Positions 34,001-43,600 of a DNA stretch of 64,000 nucleotides are shown here, piece after piece. The stretch covers positions 1 through 64,000 of IMG/VR virus record IMGVR_UViG_3300010970_000144, one strand, 5' to 3'. The notes under the pieces are model-generated. The model had not been told where the DNA came from, did no database searches, and was given only the letters and a program-made list of their open reading frames with translations. A program made the translations under genes and the position numbers. Position 1 is the stretch's first letter, and every line of letters starts with the position of its first letter. Origin of the DNA: a virus.

Positions 34001-35259
34001 TATCATCATTAGAAGATGTTAGAAAAGTACACGAAAAAGAGTTCGGTAAAGCAAAAGAAGAGGTAAAGAAAAAAGAAAAAGTTAAATTAACTGAAAGAGA
34101 GATAGATAAAATAGAAAAAGAAGCAAATAAAACAGAAAAAGATATTTCTAAAGATTACTATAAATCTTTTTCAATTGGGGAAAATGGTAAAATAAAAGAT
34201 GGTAGTATTCTTGTAAATACAGATATAAAAAATGGCAACTCTGTTTTTAGAATTGAATTTAAAAGACAAGGTAAAGAAACCGCAAGTCCCCAAACGGTTA
34301 ATGAAATAAAAAAATGGGCTGAATCAAAAGGACTTGAATTTACCGGAACAACAAAAGAAGAATTGCGCGAAACAATTGACTTTAAGTTGCCTTTTGGTAA
34401 AAAAGAAGCAGCTTCTGTAAAAGAAAAAGTTACAATCGCTGAAAAGCCAAAAGAAGAAAAAACATTTGCTCAAAAAGACCTAGACAGAGCTGAAGCTAAA
34501 AGAATACATGGTAAAGTTGCTGAAATGGATCCTCCTAGTGATGCCGAGCAAGTTGCATTAAGGTATTTAGCTGAGGGTGGAAAGGTTAGTCAAGATGCTA
34601 TTAATGAGGTTTCTGGCACTACAAAGAGAGCTTCTTTGAATACTGGACGCAGAGAGCTTAAAACAGGAGAAGCGAAAGCTAGAGATTATGCAGGCGGTAC
34701 AGAATCATTGGATGATTTAGCTCATAGATTATGGGAAGCTAGTGGTCAGGAAATATCAGAAATAGATATTAAAGATGCTCTAATGTCTGAAATTGGTAAT
34801 AATAACACCAGATTAGAGGCAAGTAAAGCTTATTTAGAGAGGTATAATATAGAATATCAGGAAGAGCAGTATTACGAAAGGTTTATTGAAGAAGATAAAG
34901 AGCAGCACGCAAAAATTCAAGAAGAGCTTGAGAGGGATTTAAGAAAACCATTAGAAGAGGAAATTGAAGGGATGTCATCAGAAGAGCATATAAACAATTT
35001 AATCAAACAATATGAAGCAGAAACTAAAAGAGAAAATAAACAACTTGGACCCGAAGGTGAGGGAGAAGCTGCTGAGGAGATTAGCAGCAGAGATACTAGA
35101 AAGAAGGCTCCAGAAGAAGCAGAGTTAGCAAAAGAGTACAAAGAAGCTGTAAATAAGGCTAGCAAAAAAGCTAAAGAAAATGCTAAAAAAGACTTTGTAG
35201 ATCGTAACTTTGAGAACTTAGTAGAAAAATTAAAAATCCAAATAAAATGCCCAACGTAA
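31009..35259 (+). CDS. giant polyvalent-type internal protein with ART-like domain
   Basis: 1416 residues. Starts with two similar short repeats (QYYKYLKANGADVAPDFNSF; KYYSYLKENQFDVPANYESF). Around residues 235-375 there are Gly/Ala-rich hydrophobic helices (YLGGLAGGLPKLAAIAAIPY). Near 564-620, ISVYHGGGIKDLSSAEGGLF and VSADKGQAEAYAKG match the start and middle of phage ADP-ribosyltransferase-like domains (vYHG...G.F.s.d...A..Y). The rest is charged coiled coil. Such large multi-domain 'polyvalent' proteins are thought to be injected with phage DNA and act on host targets. The ART call is by motif only; the catalytic Glu is not identified with certainty. Confidence 0.6.
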   Translation: MPDQFEQYYKYLKANGADVAPDFNSFKNTLSDYSNASKYYSYLKENQFDVPANYESFADTFGLKKKDGGIVSSPTELPLQGFNQKQIDLLKKGVEKPIQSLSQKKSSGLVVPTNLPKQEALAYENELKLNDVAVNTLTDIYKKKGLKFDPSRPAAKKQIQEYVDKSINGDLTKVAGKDGKEYLVRSQGFLESAGDSFVRSLKDPIESTEINFTDSPEELANLLDEKIRREPNVPEEAPSAVSGYLGGLAGGLPKLAAIAAIPYVGQTAMVGEMYYNALANQRRELYQRGLEEGMDRVSAAKKAMEIAPVSAIPDALVAAVMAKGVGGKSAGGIIPNAAKESFIKAAGNALKSVGLVSATGGFAGYERSKIQQRAGYKVTDAEAIENGFREAGDYAIMDAAFKVAHIGPKYLSSAAKNVLSTVPKEVLNVVAEKYPDGQRTLDEIPKFVETKAKVQDFVPEEKLASVTGLTEKTDNIKSEIKDLEEKKKAVTPAIEKEIDLEIAEKNKEVDFYDNQIKKVIKSKDQTGISEEVDDATGLKAGEQIVPKEFKITEEVAPTEEEISVYHGGGIKDLSSAEGGLFVSADKGQAEAYAKGNQGQVQEFKLNKNDISNENNVREIINELGLKSKEEGWDLNDLMLHEIIDPRFETSLSESDLNKLFKELEKRGYKAIEMMATDVSGNQRNVNDILVLNPKETLKGVKPAEIKQPAKELAEGEGVTFKTPEGSKITGEKVEIPGYEDMDLVLVRDGFENKIYELSSGLEMGGTQEAFSKEDAINSLRKQLQERNITSGKVHNVIFKGEKVKQINPSKKFETYAEERKSREAADYEKMPLKYSPEEIKKLEELKKKSIEFGIDKKTKEIEDAIASRSREGKFKAPVTYFESLLDKEIERKIKKEYEVRKEPYPKEFIKEIPTPTLETIKKTVNQTSKRDKYEKIPDDIKKIMLEGYQKNVDILNKYGYYPYEQSNVFFDNLLRFMGNLGARENREARLIEARKKLISSLEDVRKVHEKEFGKAKEEVKKKEKVKLTEREIDKIEKEANKTEKDISKDYYKSFSIGENGKIKDGSILVNTDIKNGNSVFRIEFKRQGKETASPQTVNEIKKWAESKGLEFTGTTKEELRETIDFKLPFGKKEAASVKEKVTIAEKPKEEKTFAQKDLDRAEAKRIHGKVAEMDPPSDAEQVALRYLAEGGKVSQDAINEVSGTTKRASLNTGRRELKTGEAKARDYAGGTESLDDLAHRLWEASGQEISEIDIKDALMSEIGNNNTRLEASKAYLERYNIEYQEEQYYERFIEEDKEQHAKIQEELERDLRKPLEEEIEGMSSEEHINNLIKQYEAETKRENKQLGPEGEGEAAEEISSRDTRKKAPEEAELAKEYKEAVNKASKKAKENAKKDFVDRNFENLVEKLKIQIKCPT

Positions 35260-35747
35260 AAAATTTATTAAGCCCAAGCATGAAGAAGGGCTTGCAGAAA
35301 GCAATATATGCAGAACTTTACCAATCTAATCTTTGGAAGCATATAGCAAACAATTTACAAAGATTAGGTTACTTCGGTGGTCAAAAGTATTTCTTAGCAG
35401 AAAGCGCTGAGGAGCTTACTCATTATCAAATATTTGTTGATTTTATCAACGATATGGGTGATGTAGCAGACGTTCCAAAAATAGACGCTATTGAAGATGA
35501 AATTGATTCAATTGCAACAGCTTTACAAATAGCTTACGACATGGAGTTAGATGTGTATAACCAATACAAAAAATTCTACAAAGAAGCTGAAGAAGAAGAT
35601 TGTGCAGTAGGTATCTTCATGCAGCAGTTTGTTACCATTCAATTAAAAGCAGTTGGTGCTTATGGTGATTTAATTAGTCGTTATAACAGATGTGGCACAA
35701 ACGAAGCCGCTATTTTAGAATTTGATAGATATTTATCAAAACAATAA
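35247..35747 (+). CDS. ferritin-like protein (FtnA type)
   Basis: 166 residues aligning along its length with bacterial FtnA: Glu23 (YAELYQSNLW), the E-x-x-H motif Glu56-His59 (AEELTHYQIFVDFINDMG), Glu100 (AYDMELDVYNQY) and Gln126 (FMQQFVTIQ), so the two-iron ferroxidase ligands are present. FtnA's third-site Glu after this Gln is Ile131 here. It overlaps the giant 1416-aa gene by 13 nt and precedes another giant gene by 12 nt, so it is made with the ejection-type proteins. It could store or oxidise iron, protect DNA from peroxide, or ride in the virion; which is unknown. Confidence 0.85.
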   Translation: MPNVKNLLSPSMKKGLQKAIYAELYQSNLWKHIANNLQRLGYFGGQKYFLAESAEELTHYQIFVDFINDMGDVADVPKIDAIEDEIDSIATALQIAYDMELDVYNQYKKFYKEAEEEDCAVGIFMQQFVTIQLKAVGAYGDLISRYNRCGTNEAAILEFDRYLSKQ

Positions 35748-35759
35748 TACTTATAAATA

Positions 35760-38700
35760 ATGGGTTGCATTTACATTATAGACGGAATTGAATACAACGA
35801 GGCGCAGCTTAAAGAATACTTAGCTAAAAATTTAGAGTCTTTTTCTAAAGAGTTAGCTGGAGAGGATTCTGAATTTAGGGGCATCAATAAAGCGGCTAAT
35901 CAGATAAGGAGAGAGATGCTGGGAATGGAGAGTTATGATCCAGATGTGGTTACTAATATTGAGGCGAATAAAAAAGCTGAAGAATGGTTAAAGGCCGGAG
36001 GTGATGTAAATAAGCTACTAAGTGATATAGAATCTAAAAAACCTGTTACCTCTTTTGATCAAGAAGTTGTAAAGATTTTGAATATTGAATTAGATGCTAA
36101 GATAGCAGAAAACCCAACTGATGAATTAATTGCTAAGCAGAGAAGATTAGTTCAAATTAATGACTTAATTGCTACTGATGCGGCTAGGTTATTACAGGCT
36201 AGAAAAGGTATGCCTCCTCCAATGTCAACTATTTCTGATTATTACATTGATAAAATGAATAAAAATGGAGTAGATGTATTGACCGAAAAACAAAAAGCAG
36301 AAGCAAAAGCTGATTTTGAAAAAATACAAAAAACTGAAAAGGAAGTAGAGGATTTAAGAGCAAAGGTAGATGAAGTTGCTGCTAAAGAATTAACTCAAAG
36401 GGAAGTAAACGAAACAAAAAAAACAGTTAGATTAGGAGAAGCTCCTAAAAAGAAGGTAGACTATGCTGCTGAAAGAAGTAAGGTAATTAATGATATTAGA
36501 AAGAAATTAAGATCAAATAAATTAACAGCAGTCCCTATACCGTTTATTGATAAGTATATTGAAATAGCTCCGGATGTTGCAAAGTTAGCAAGGTTGTATG
36601 TTGAAGAAGGTGTTGAAAAGCTTGATGATTTAGTTGCAAAAGTATATGATGTATTAAGCTCTGAAATAGCCGGACTTAATAAGAAAGATGTTCAGGATAT
36701 GATTGCTGGCAAATATAGTAAGCCTAGAGAAACAAAATCAGAAGTACAAAGAAAGCTAGAAGATTTAAAGAAAGAAGCTAAATTACTTAATGAGATTGAA
36801 GATGTAAAAGCAGGTAAGCCAAAAACAGAGAGAGAGGAGATTAAGAAAAATCAAAGAATAGCTGACTTAAACAGACAATTAGTTAAGGTCAGGGAAGAGG
36901 CTGGTTATTATAATGAAGGAAGCAAAAAGCTGGAAGGTTCTATTAAAAATGTTGAATCACAAATAGCTGAATTTGAAAGAAGAATTAAAGAAGGAGATTA
37001 TTCTGAAAAGCCGAAGCGTTTAAATATATTAGATGATTTTGAGTTAAGAAAGAAAAACCCTGAATTATTTAATAAGCTATTGGATGCTAGAGATAGGCTG
37101 GATAATTTAAAATTTGAGTATGCTCAAAAAATGGCTAAAGAGGAGATAGAATCTAAAAAAGGTTTTGTAAAAGCAATTGCTAAAACTGGAAAAATTGCTA
37201 AAGAAGGATTTAATACTGTAAAAGCCTTAAAAGCAGGTGTAGATAACTCTGTTATATTTATTCAAAATGGACTTGCTGTTTTAAATCCATTGAATATAAA
37301 AGCTACTAAAAAGGGACTAGAGGCACAGTTAGATGTCGCTTTTAGTGAGTTAAATTTTAGAAGAAGATTAGTTGCTATTCATGAGAATAAGCCTTTAATG
37401 GATATGGTTAAAAGGTCTGGCTTGGATATTATTGATCCAAAAGGATTTAGAGAATCAATTACAAATGAGCAATTTGGTGGACAAAACTGGTTAGATAAAA
37501 TAAAGTTTAAGGTAAAGGGTAAAGAATATAAGGCATCAGGATTAACATCTCCGTTTGAAAGAATTTTTGCTGCATTTAGTAATGAATTTAGATTGCAAAT
37601 ATTTTTAAGAGGAGCAGAAAGATTGATAGAAAAAGGTAAAACATTAGATAATAATATTGAAGATTTTAAGAGCTTAGCTAGTTACGCAAATAATATTACT
37701 GGTAGAGGCAAAATTCATAATAGAATAAAAAAGGCAGAACCTATTATATCTTCATTAATATGGGCGCCCGGCCTTATGTCATCTTCAATGAATATCATGG
37801 GGCTTGGGGATATAGTTAGTTTTGCTGATTCAAAATCTTATGGTGCTAAGGGGGTAGGTAAAGGTTATTACAGAGCAATGACTCCTGAAGTTGCAAAGTA
37901 TGCCGCAAAAGAAACAGCTGCCGGTATAGCTATGGGTGTATTAATTATGGGTGCAATGGCGATGGATGAAGATAAAGAGGTGGATTACAATCCAGAAAGT
38001 GTTACATTCGGTCAAGTAAGAGATACTAAAAACGGTTGGTCTTACAATGTATTTGGTAGATTTACTCCTTATATAAGATACTTGGCAATGATGACAATGA
38101 GAGGGAAGGTAATTGACGGTAAGCCTGTTAAGTTTGATGCTAAAGCAGAAACATATAAATTCTTTAGAGGTAAAGCAGCTCCGTTTGCTGGGGTGGCAAC
38201 CGATTTAGCGTTTTCAGAGAATTTTCAAGGTAAAAAATACACTTTAGATAATAAAGGACAGATTGCTAGTGATTTATTTGAGCCATTATTTGTAAAGGAG
38301 GTGAGAGAGCAAATGAAGATAGATGGCACAGATGCAATTTTGACCAGAGCCATTCCTTCTTTTGTAGGTATCAAGGTGGTAAATGAAAAGATGTACGATA
38401 AGAGAGATTTGGAATCTTTATTAGAAGATACTCAAGTTTCTAGCACAATGGATAAAAATCTTATGGTTAACTATAATGAAGATCCAGCTGGCAAACCCAT
38501 AACAAGTAAAGAGTTTGATGAATTTGCAAAACAGAGAGATGAGTTAGTTGGCAAATATGTTACCGATATATATGAAAAAGGGGTTCCTGTTTTAGTAGAT
38601 GGTGTTACAATAATCAAGCCAATCTCAGAAGTTCCAAAAGAGGACCTAATAAAAGCCATGGATAAAATAAAGACGCTTGCAACAAAGAAAGTGAAAAAGA

Positions 38701-38813
38701 GTTTATTTGGCGAAAAACCAGAACTAGAAGAGTATGCGCAAGAAGATTTAAGACTAACTTGGAAAGATGTATTAGAGCTAGAAGAGGAAGAGGATCAACA
38801 AGAAGAACAATAA
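35760..38813 (+). CDS. giant internal protein (polyvalent/ejection type)
   Basis: 1017 residues. Charged coiled-coil N-terminal half (KADFEKIQKTEKEVEDLRAK), then a C-terminal half with IIDPKGFRESITNEQFGGQN, TSPFERIFAAFSNEFRLQIF and a hydrophobic helix AKETAAGIAMGVLIMGAMAM, ending in an acidic tail. The C-terminal pattern resembles large polyvalent-protein domains of phages, thought to be carried in the head and ejected. It may form part of a trans-envelope DNA channel. No enzymatic motif seen. Confidence 0.55.
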   Translation: MGCIYIIDGIEYNEAQLKEYLAKNLESFSKELAGEDSEFRGINKAANQIRREMLGMESYDPDVVTNIEANKKAEEWLKAGGDVNKLLSDIESKKPVTSFDQEVVKILNIELDAKIAENPTDELIAKQRRLVQINDLIATDAARLLQARKGMPPPMSTISDYYIDKMNKNGVDVLTEKQKAEAKADFEKIQKTEKEVEDLRAKVDEVAAKELTQREVNETKKTVRLGEAPKKKVDYAAERSKVINDIRKKLRSNKLTAVPIPFIDKYIEIAPDVAKLARLYVEEGVEKLDDLVAKVYDVLSSEIAGLNKKDVQDMIAGKYSKPRETKSEVQRKLEDLKKEAKLLNEIEDVKAGKPKTEREEIKKNQRIADLNRQLVKVREEAGYYNEGSKKLEGSIKNVESQIAEFERRIKEGDYSEKPKRLNILDDFELRKKNPELFNKLLDARDRLDNLKFEYAQKMAKEEIESKKGFVKAIAKTGKIAKEGFNTVKALKAGVDNSVIFIQNGLAVLNPLNIKATKKGLEAQLDVAFSELNFRRRLVAIHENKPLMDMVKRSGLDIIDPKGFRESITNEQFGGQNWLDKIKFKVKGKEYKASGLTSPFERIFAAFSNEFRLQIFLRGAERLIEKGKTLDNNIEDFKSLASYANNITGRGKIHNRIKKAEPIISSLIWAPGLMSSSMNIMGLGDIVSFADSKSYGAKGVGKGYYRAMTPEVAKYAAKETAAGIAMGVLIMGAMAMDEDKEVDYNPESVTFGQVRDTKNGWSYNVFGRFTPYIRYLAMMTMRGKVIDGKPVKFDAKAETYKFFRGKAAPFAGVATDLAFSENFQGKKYTLDNKGQIASDLFEPLFVKEVREQMKIDGTDAILTRAIPSFVGIKVVNEKMYDKRDLESLLEDTQVSSTMDKNLMVNYNEDPAGKPITSKEFDEFAKQRDELVGKYVTDIYEKGVPVLVDGVTIIKPISEVPKEDLIKAMDKIKTLATKKVKKSLFGEKPELEEYAQEDLRLTWKDVLELEEEEDQQEEQ

Positions 38814-38823
38814 AATATTAAGT

Positions 38824-38988
38824 ATGCCATACAAATCTAAGGCCCAAGCCGCCTACTTTAATATACATAAAAAAGAGCTTGAAAAAGAAGGAGTTGACGT
38901 AGCAGAATGGAACAGAGAGAGCAGGGGGATGAAGCTACCCAAAAAAGCTAGTAAATTAGCAGCCATGAAGAAAAGAAAAAAGGGCTAA
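38824..38988 (+). CDS. small basic phage protein (54 aa)
   Basis: MPYKSKAQAAYFNIHKKELE, KEGVDVAEWNRESRGMKLPK and a lysine-rich end. The KSKAQAAYF start is a common mark of small phage proteins near structural genes; function unknown. Ten bases after the 1017-aa gene and last of this transcription block. Confidence 0.6.
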   Translation: MPYKSKAQAAYFNIHKKELEKEGVDVAEWNRESRGMKLPKKASKLAAMKKRKKG

Positions 38989-39005
38989 TATAGCTATATT
39001 TTTCT

Positions 39006-39013
39006 TATATTTG
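39006..39013 (+). promoter_or_regulatory. -7 box (TATATTTG) of the fibre block
   Basis: Exact TAnnTTTG match 18 bases before ATG 39032. No matching TTTG box 19 nt upstream. It would let the fibre genes be expressed separately from the ejection proteins. Confidence 0.5.
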
Positions 39014-39031
39014 GTGTAAAATTTAAAGCAA

Positions 39032-39550
39032 ATGCCTCTTGTACCTAATTTTACGGCCAGTCAATTTAGTGGCACTCCGTCAGTTATTACATTAACCGAT
39101 ACAAGTACGGGAAGTGATGGTTCTATTACTTCTCGCAGAGTATATTTATTACAAGCTAATGGTACGTTTCTAGTACCGGCTGGAACAACTACAGATTATG
39201 TGGTTTGGGATTTAGTTGATACAAGCATTGATTTAGATGTGTTATCTCAAGATTCTGCATTAAGTATTACTGTACAATGGATGAGCAGTACAAATACTGT
39301 AGTCACTTCAAAGACTATATCATTCGCATTTACAGCATATAATGAAACTTTTTATTACGGCTTAACTGAAAGTCAAGTTGCAAATTCTAATTTGTCTGCA
39401 AGCACCAACTGGTACCAAACGAAACTAGTATTACGAGTTGAAATTGATAGTGCGGATCAGGCAATTACATTTGCTTCTGATATTTATTCAGCACAAGCTG
39501 CATTAAACAGAGCAACATACATATCTACTAACCAAGCTTTATTCTTCTAA
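39032..39550 (+). CDS. tail/fibre-associated protein (172 aa)
   Basis: Beta-rich with Thr/Ser loops (GTPSVITLTDTSTGSDGSIT, SITVQWMSSTNTVVTSKTIS). An immunoglobulin-like fold is plausible. No known family name. Heads the fibre block. Confidence 0.55.
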   Translation: MPLVPNFTASQFSGTPSVITLTDTSTGSDGSITSRRVYLLQANGTFLVPAGTTTDYVVWDLVDTSIDLDVLSQDSALSITVQWMSSTNTVVTSKTISFAFTAYNETFYYGLTESQVANSNLSASTNWYQTKLVLRVEIDSADQAITFASDIYSAQAALNRATYISTNQALFF

Positions 39551-39552
39551 AC

Positions 39553-40083
39553 ATGACACCACAAGAAGTAGTATCTATAGCAGAAATTTCACAATACCTT
39601 TGGAATGATTCTATTCCTAAGCAAAATGCTTTCTTCAATGGAAGTATTGATCCGCGTAAGGCTCAACAACTTTACCTAGAAAGAAAAGCTTTGCAATATG
39701 GTATTGACCAATCATTATCAGGAATCCCCGGAACTTCTAATTATGTTTATGCACTATGTGGTTCTAAATTGCAAGTGGCAATAGAAATATTAGGAACTGG
39801 AACTGGTGGTGGCGGTGTAATTCCCGGCGGCGGTGGTAACTTTAGTGTATTTGAATACTCAGACAATGCGGTCTTAGGTTCATTTACAATATACTTCCCA
39901 CAAGCAGTTGGTAAGAGATGTGTTAACGCATTTAGACAAGGTAACAATATAGGAACCATATTAACTTCAGGTACTCCAACAGGAAACCAAGTTGTGTGGG
40001 ATAAAACTACGGGAGCGTTGACTGTAGCAGCTGGTGTTGCTTTTTATAGTAATGAATTTGTTCGTGTGATAGTTCAACAATAA
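39553..40083 (+). CDS. tail/fibre-associated protein (176 aa)
   Basis: Helical N-terminal half (EVVSIAEISQYLWNDSIPKQ), a glycine hinge (GTGTGGGGVIPGGGGN) and a C-terminal beta-domain (VLGSFTIYFPQAVGKRCVNA, VVWDKTTGALTVAAGVAFYS). The hinge suggests a base-attachment domain joined to an exposed domain. Two bases after the preceding gene. Confidence 0.55.
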   Translation: MTPQEVVSIAEISQYLWNDSIPKQNAFFNGSIDPRKAQQLYLERKALQYGIDQSLSGIPGTSNYVYALCGSKLQVAIEILGTGTGGGGVIPGGGGNFSVFEYSDNAVLGSFTIYFPQAVGKRCVNAFRQGNNIGTILTSGTPTGNQVVWDKTTGALTVAAGVAFYSNEFVRVIVQQ

Positions 40084-40094
40084 AAATAATATAC

Positions 40095-40607
40095 ATGAAA
40101 TTAATTAAAGGAATGACTGACTATTTAATCACATTGGATGGCAGAGTATTTTCTTTGAAAACAATGAGATTTTTGAAAAATTTTGTTAAAAATGATTATG
40201 TATATGTTAAAATAGGGAGTAAATCGTATTTGGCTCACAGGTTAGTAGCTCAAACATATATTGAAAACCCTGAAAATAAAGCAACTGTAAATCACATTGA
40301 TGGTGTCAAAACAAACAATTTATTGTTTAATTTGGAATGGGCTACCCCCTCAGAAAACATGAAACATGCTTGTGATACAGGTTTAAGAAAAATATCAGAA
40401 GCTTTAAGAGAAAGCGGCAGGATAGCTGCTGAAAGATTTGGGGCAAAAAATGGATATGTATTTAAGAAAATTGTATTAGATACTGAAACAGGTGTCTTTT
40501 ATGAAGGTGCTAAAGAAGCTGCTGATACTATTAATGTAAATGCAAAATATTTGTGGAGAAGATTGAATGGCGAGTTAAAAAATACAACAAAATTTAAATA
40601 CGTTTAA
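40095..40607 (+). CDS. HNH homing endonuclease (with NUMOD-type domains)
   Basis: 170 residues. An N-terminal segment (DYLITLDGRVFSLKTMRFLK) like NUMOD4, then HRLVAQTYIENPENKATVNH, IDGVKTNNLLFNLEWATPSE (H..N-H-I-D...N..NLEW), the HNH nuclease core, and a C-terminal NUMOD1-like helix (GAKEAADTINVNAKYLWRRL). A free-standing selfish gene that cuts intron-less or element-less alleles. It sits exactly between the 176-aa gene and the big fibre gene, whose start lies one base after its stop. Confidence 0.85.
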   Translation: MKLIKGMTDYLITLDGRVFSLKTMRFLKNFVKNDYVYVKIGSKSYLAHRLVAQTYIENPENKATVNHIDGVKTNNLLFNLEWATPSENMKHACDTGLRKISEALRESGRIAAERFGAKNGYVFKKIVLDTETGVFYEGAKEAADTINVNAKYLWRRLNGELKNTTKFKYV

Positions 40608-40608
40608 G

Positions 40609-43600
40609 GTGGCTGTACAAAATTTAATAACGGGAGAGTTCCAAATTCGTCAAGAAAATGGAGTTTTGGTAGCTGTGAACGGATTGGTTTCCGCAGATAC
40701 TTCTGGTACTATTGGTACTTCGGGATCTAGCGGTTCATCTGGAACATCAGGATCTAGTGGTTCATCTGGTATTTCTGGTTCTTCGGGTAGCACCGGTACA
40801 AGCGGATCTTCAGGTAGTTCTGGGACTTCGGGATTAAATGGCTCTTCAGGCACAAGTGGTAGTTCAGCGACTAGTGGCAGCTCAGGCACATCTGGTACCA
40901 CAGGTAGCAATGGGACATCGGGTACGTCTGGTACTACGGGGACCTCTGGTAGTTCAGGTACATCGGGTAGTTCTGGTACGTCAGGCACCACTGGTACGTC
41001 AGGTACGTCAGCCACAAGTGGTACTTCAGGTACTTCGGGCAGCTCAGGTATAGATGGCACATCGGGTACTTCAGGAAGCTCAGCAACTTCTGGTTCTTCT
41101 GGGACTTCTGGTTCATCGGGAAGTTCAGGTAGTTCTGGGGCGAATGGTAGTAATGGCACTTCGGGTACTTCAGGAATTGATGGTACTTCTGGAAGCTCAG
41201 GCAGCTCTGGATTAGATGGAAGCAACGGCACTTCAGGTACATCGGGAATAAATGGCACATCGGGGATAGACGGCACTTCAGGTTCATCAGGTTCTTCGGG
41301 AAGCTCTGGTTCTTCAGGTACGTCTGCTATAGATGGTACGTCTGGTTCTTCGGGTACATCTGGAACTTCAGCAACAAGCGGCACTTCAGGTACTTCTGCG
41401 ACAAGCGGCACTTCTGGTACGTCAGCTACATCAGGTACTTCTGGAACTTCAGGATATTCTGGAGATAAATATTACACAACGTCAACATCAACCTTTACTC
41501 TTGGTAATGCAGGAACTATAACAGTTGGTACAGGGTTAGCCTATTCGGTAGCTCAATCAATTATTGTGGTTTATGATGCAAACAACTTCCAAGAGTGTGA
41601 GGTTATTTCATATAACTCAGGAACCGGAGCATTGCAGTTTGCTGCTCCAGTAAGAACAGTTGGTTCCGGAACATATTCATCATGGACAATAAACTTAGAT
41701 GGTGCTAGTGGAGGCGATGGATCAAGCGGTACGTCAGGAACTTCAGGTGTTAGCGGTACGTCAGGAACTACAGGCACATCAGGTTCCTCAGGTACAACTG
41801 GAACATCGGGCAGTTCAGGTTCTTCGGGTTCAAGTGGGACTTCGGGAACGTCAGGACGTAATGGTATAGATGGTTCTTCAGGAGCTTCTATTGCCAACTG
41901 GTATGGTTCTTTTTCTAGTTCTTTAACACAAACTGTTACAGCTGCTAATACCCCTACTGTAATTACTTATAATACAGTAGAGATTTCAAATGGTACAACT
42001 ATCAGTGGTTCGCAAATTGGTTATCAGCATGCTGGTATCTATGAAATTGGTTATTCTTTACAAGTAGAGAAAACTCAAGGTGGTGGTGCTGCTGACGTTG
42101 AAATTTGGTTAAAGAAAAATGGTTCTGATATTTTAAGAACAGATTCAATTTTAGGTTTATCTTCTAATAGTATAAAGCAGCTTCCATTCGTTTCAATAAT
42201 GTTGGAACTTGCTGCTAATGATTATTTAGAAATATATTTTGCATCTGACAGTGACCATGTTCAAGTAACAGCGGTTCCGGCTCAGACATCTCCTTATGTG
42301 GTTCCAGCAGCTCCATCTGTTATTGTAGTTACAAAGCAAGTTGGTATAGCTGTAGGTACAACATCTGGAACAAGCGGAAGCTCAGGAAGTTCAGGCACGT
42401 CTGGGACTGCGGGTACCTCTGGAAGTAGTGGTGTAAACGGCACATCTGGTACCTCTGGTAGTTCAGGAGTGAGCGGTTCATCTGGTTCTTCTGGAAGTTC
42501 GGGTACGACTGGTACATCAGGTACGACTGGTACGTCCGGCACATCAGGATTTAACGGAACATCTGGTTCATCTGGTACTACTGGAACTTCAGGTTCATCG
42601 GGTACAAATGGAACGGGGGGTACGTCAGGAACTAGTGGTAGTACGGGTACGTCTGGCACATCTGGTACTACGGGTACGTCAGGTTCAAGCGGTACGAGTG
42701 GCAGTTCGGGTACGTCTGGTACGACAGGTACGAGTGGGACATCTGCTGTAAATGGTACTTCAGGATCATCAGGCACGTCTGGGACATCTGCTACTTCTGG
42801 TACAAGTGGATTTACCCCTACCAACCAAGTAACCGGTACAGGTACTACTAACTACCTACCTAAGTTTACAGGTACAAGTACAATAGGTAATAGTATTATT
42901 CAAGACGCTTCTACTTATATTGATGTAGCAGGTTATGCCTTTTTAAGAAGAGGTGGAAAATATTTATTATTAAATCCTAATTATGCTGGAACAACTGTTT
43001 ATGCAGATATTTCTGCCGAAGCAGGAATGGGTTTATCGTTATCAGCTAATGGGGTAACTAAACAATTATATATTGACACTTCAGGCAATTTAGGTTTAGG
43101 AGTAACACCAAGTGCGTGGGGTTCAACAGTTAGAGTATTACAATTTGAGAATGGCGGAAGCATAGCATCAAACCAATCTACGCAAGTATCGTTTAACAAT
43201 AACGTTTATTCTGTTCCGGGTACAAATGACTACTATATTTCAAGTGCATTTGCAAGTAGATATATTCAATTTCAAGGTCAACATATTTGGTCAACCGCTC
43301 CTTCAGGAACGGCAGGTAACGCTATCAGCTTTACACAAGCTATGACGTTAAACGCTTCAGGTAACTTATCCATTGGTAATACTAATGATACTTATAAACT
43401 TGATGTGAGTGGAACGGGTATATTTAGAGGAGCATTAACTATAAGTGGACCTTCTCCTTTAAAATTCAAATATTCAGATAACTATGACTATTATGGAATA
43501 GGATATATTTCAGGTGCTGATTATGGTTTTTATAACTATAACTATGGCAGAACAGATTTATTATTTACGCAATCAACAGGTGCAGCTACATTTAGTTCAT

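Noticed and set aside
40650-41411. Antisense frame of 253 codons rich in Pro-Glu-Val, and similar ones at 41571-41897 and 42294-42824
   Set aside because: Exact antisense shadows of the Gly-Ser/Thr triplets; no promoter and a composition dictated by the other strand.
40702-42815. Short regular repeats that could be read as CRISPR-like
   Set aside because: Periodicity is nine bases with synonymous drift and stays in frame; there are no spacers.
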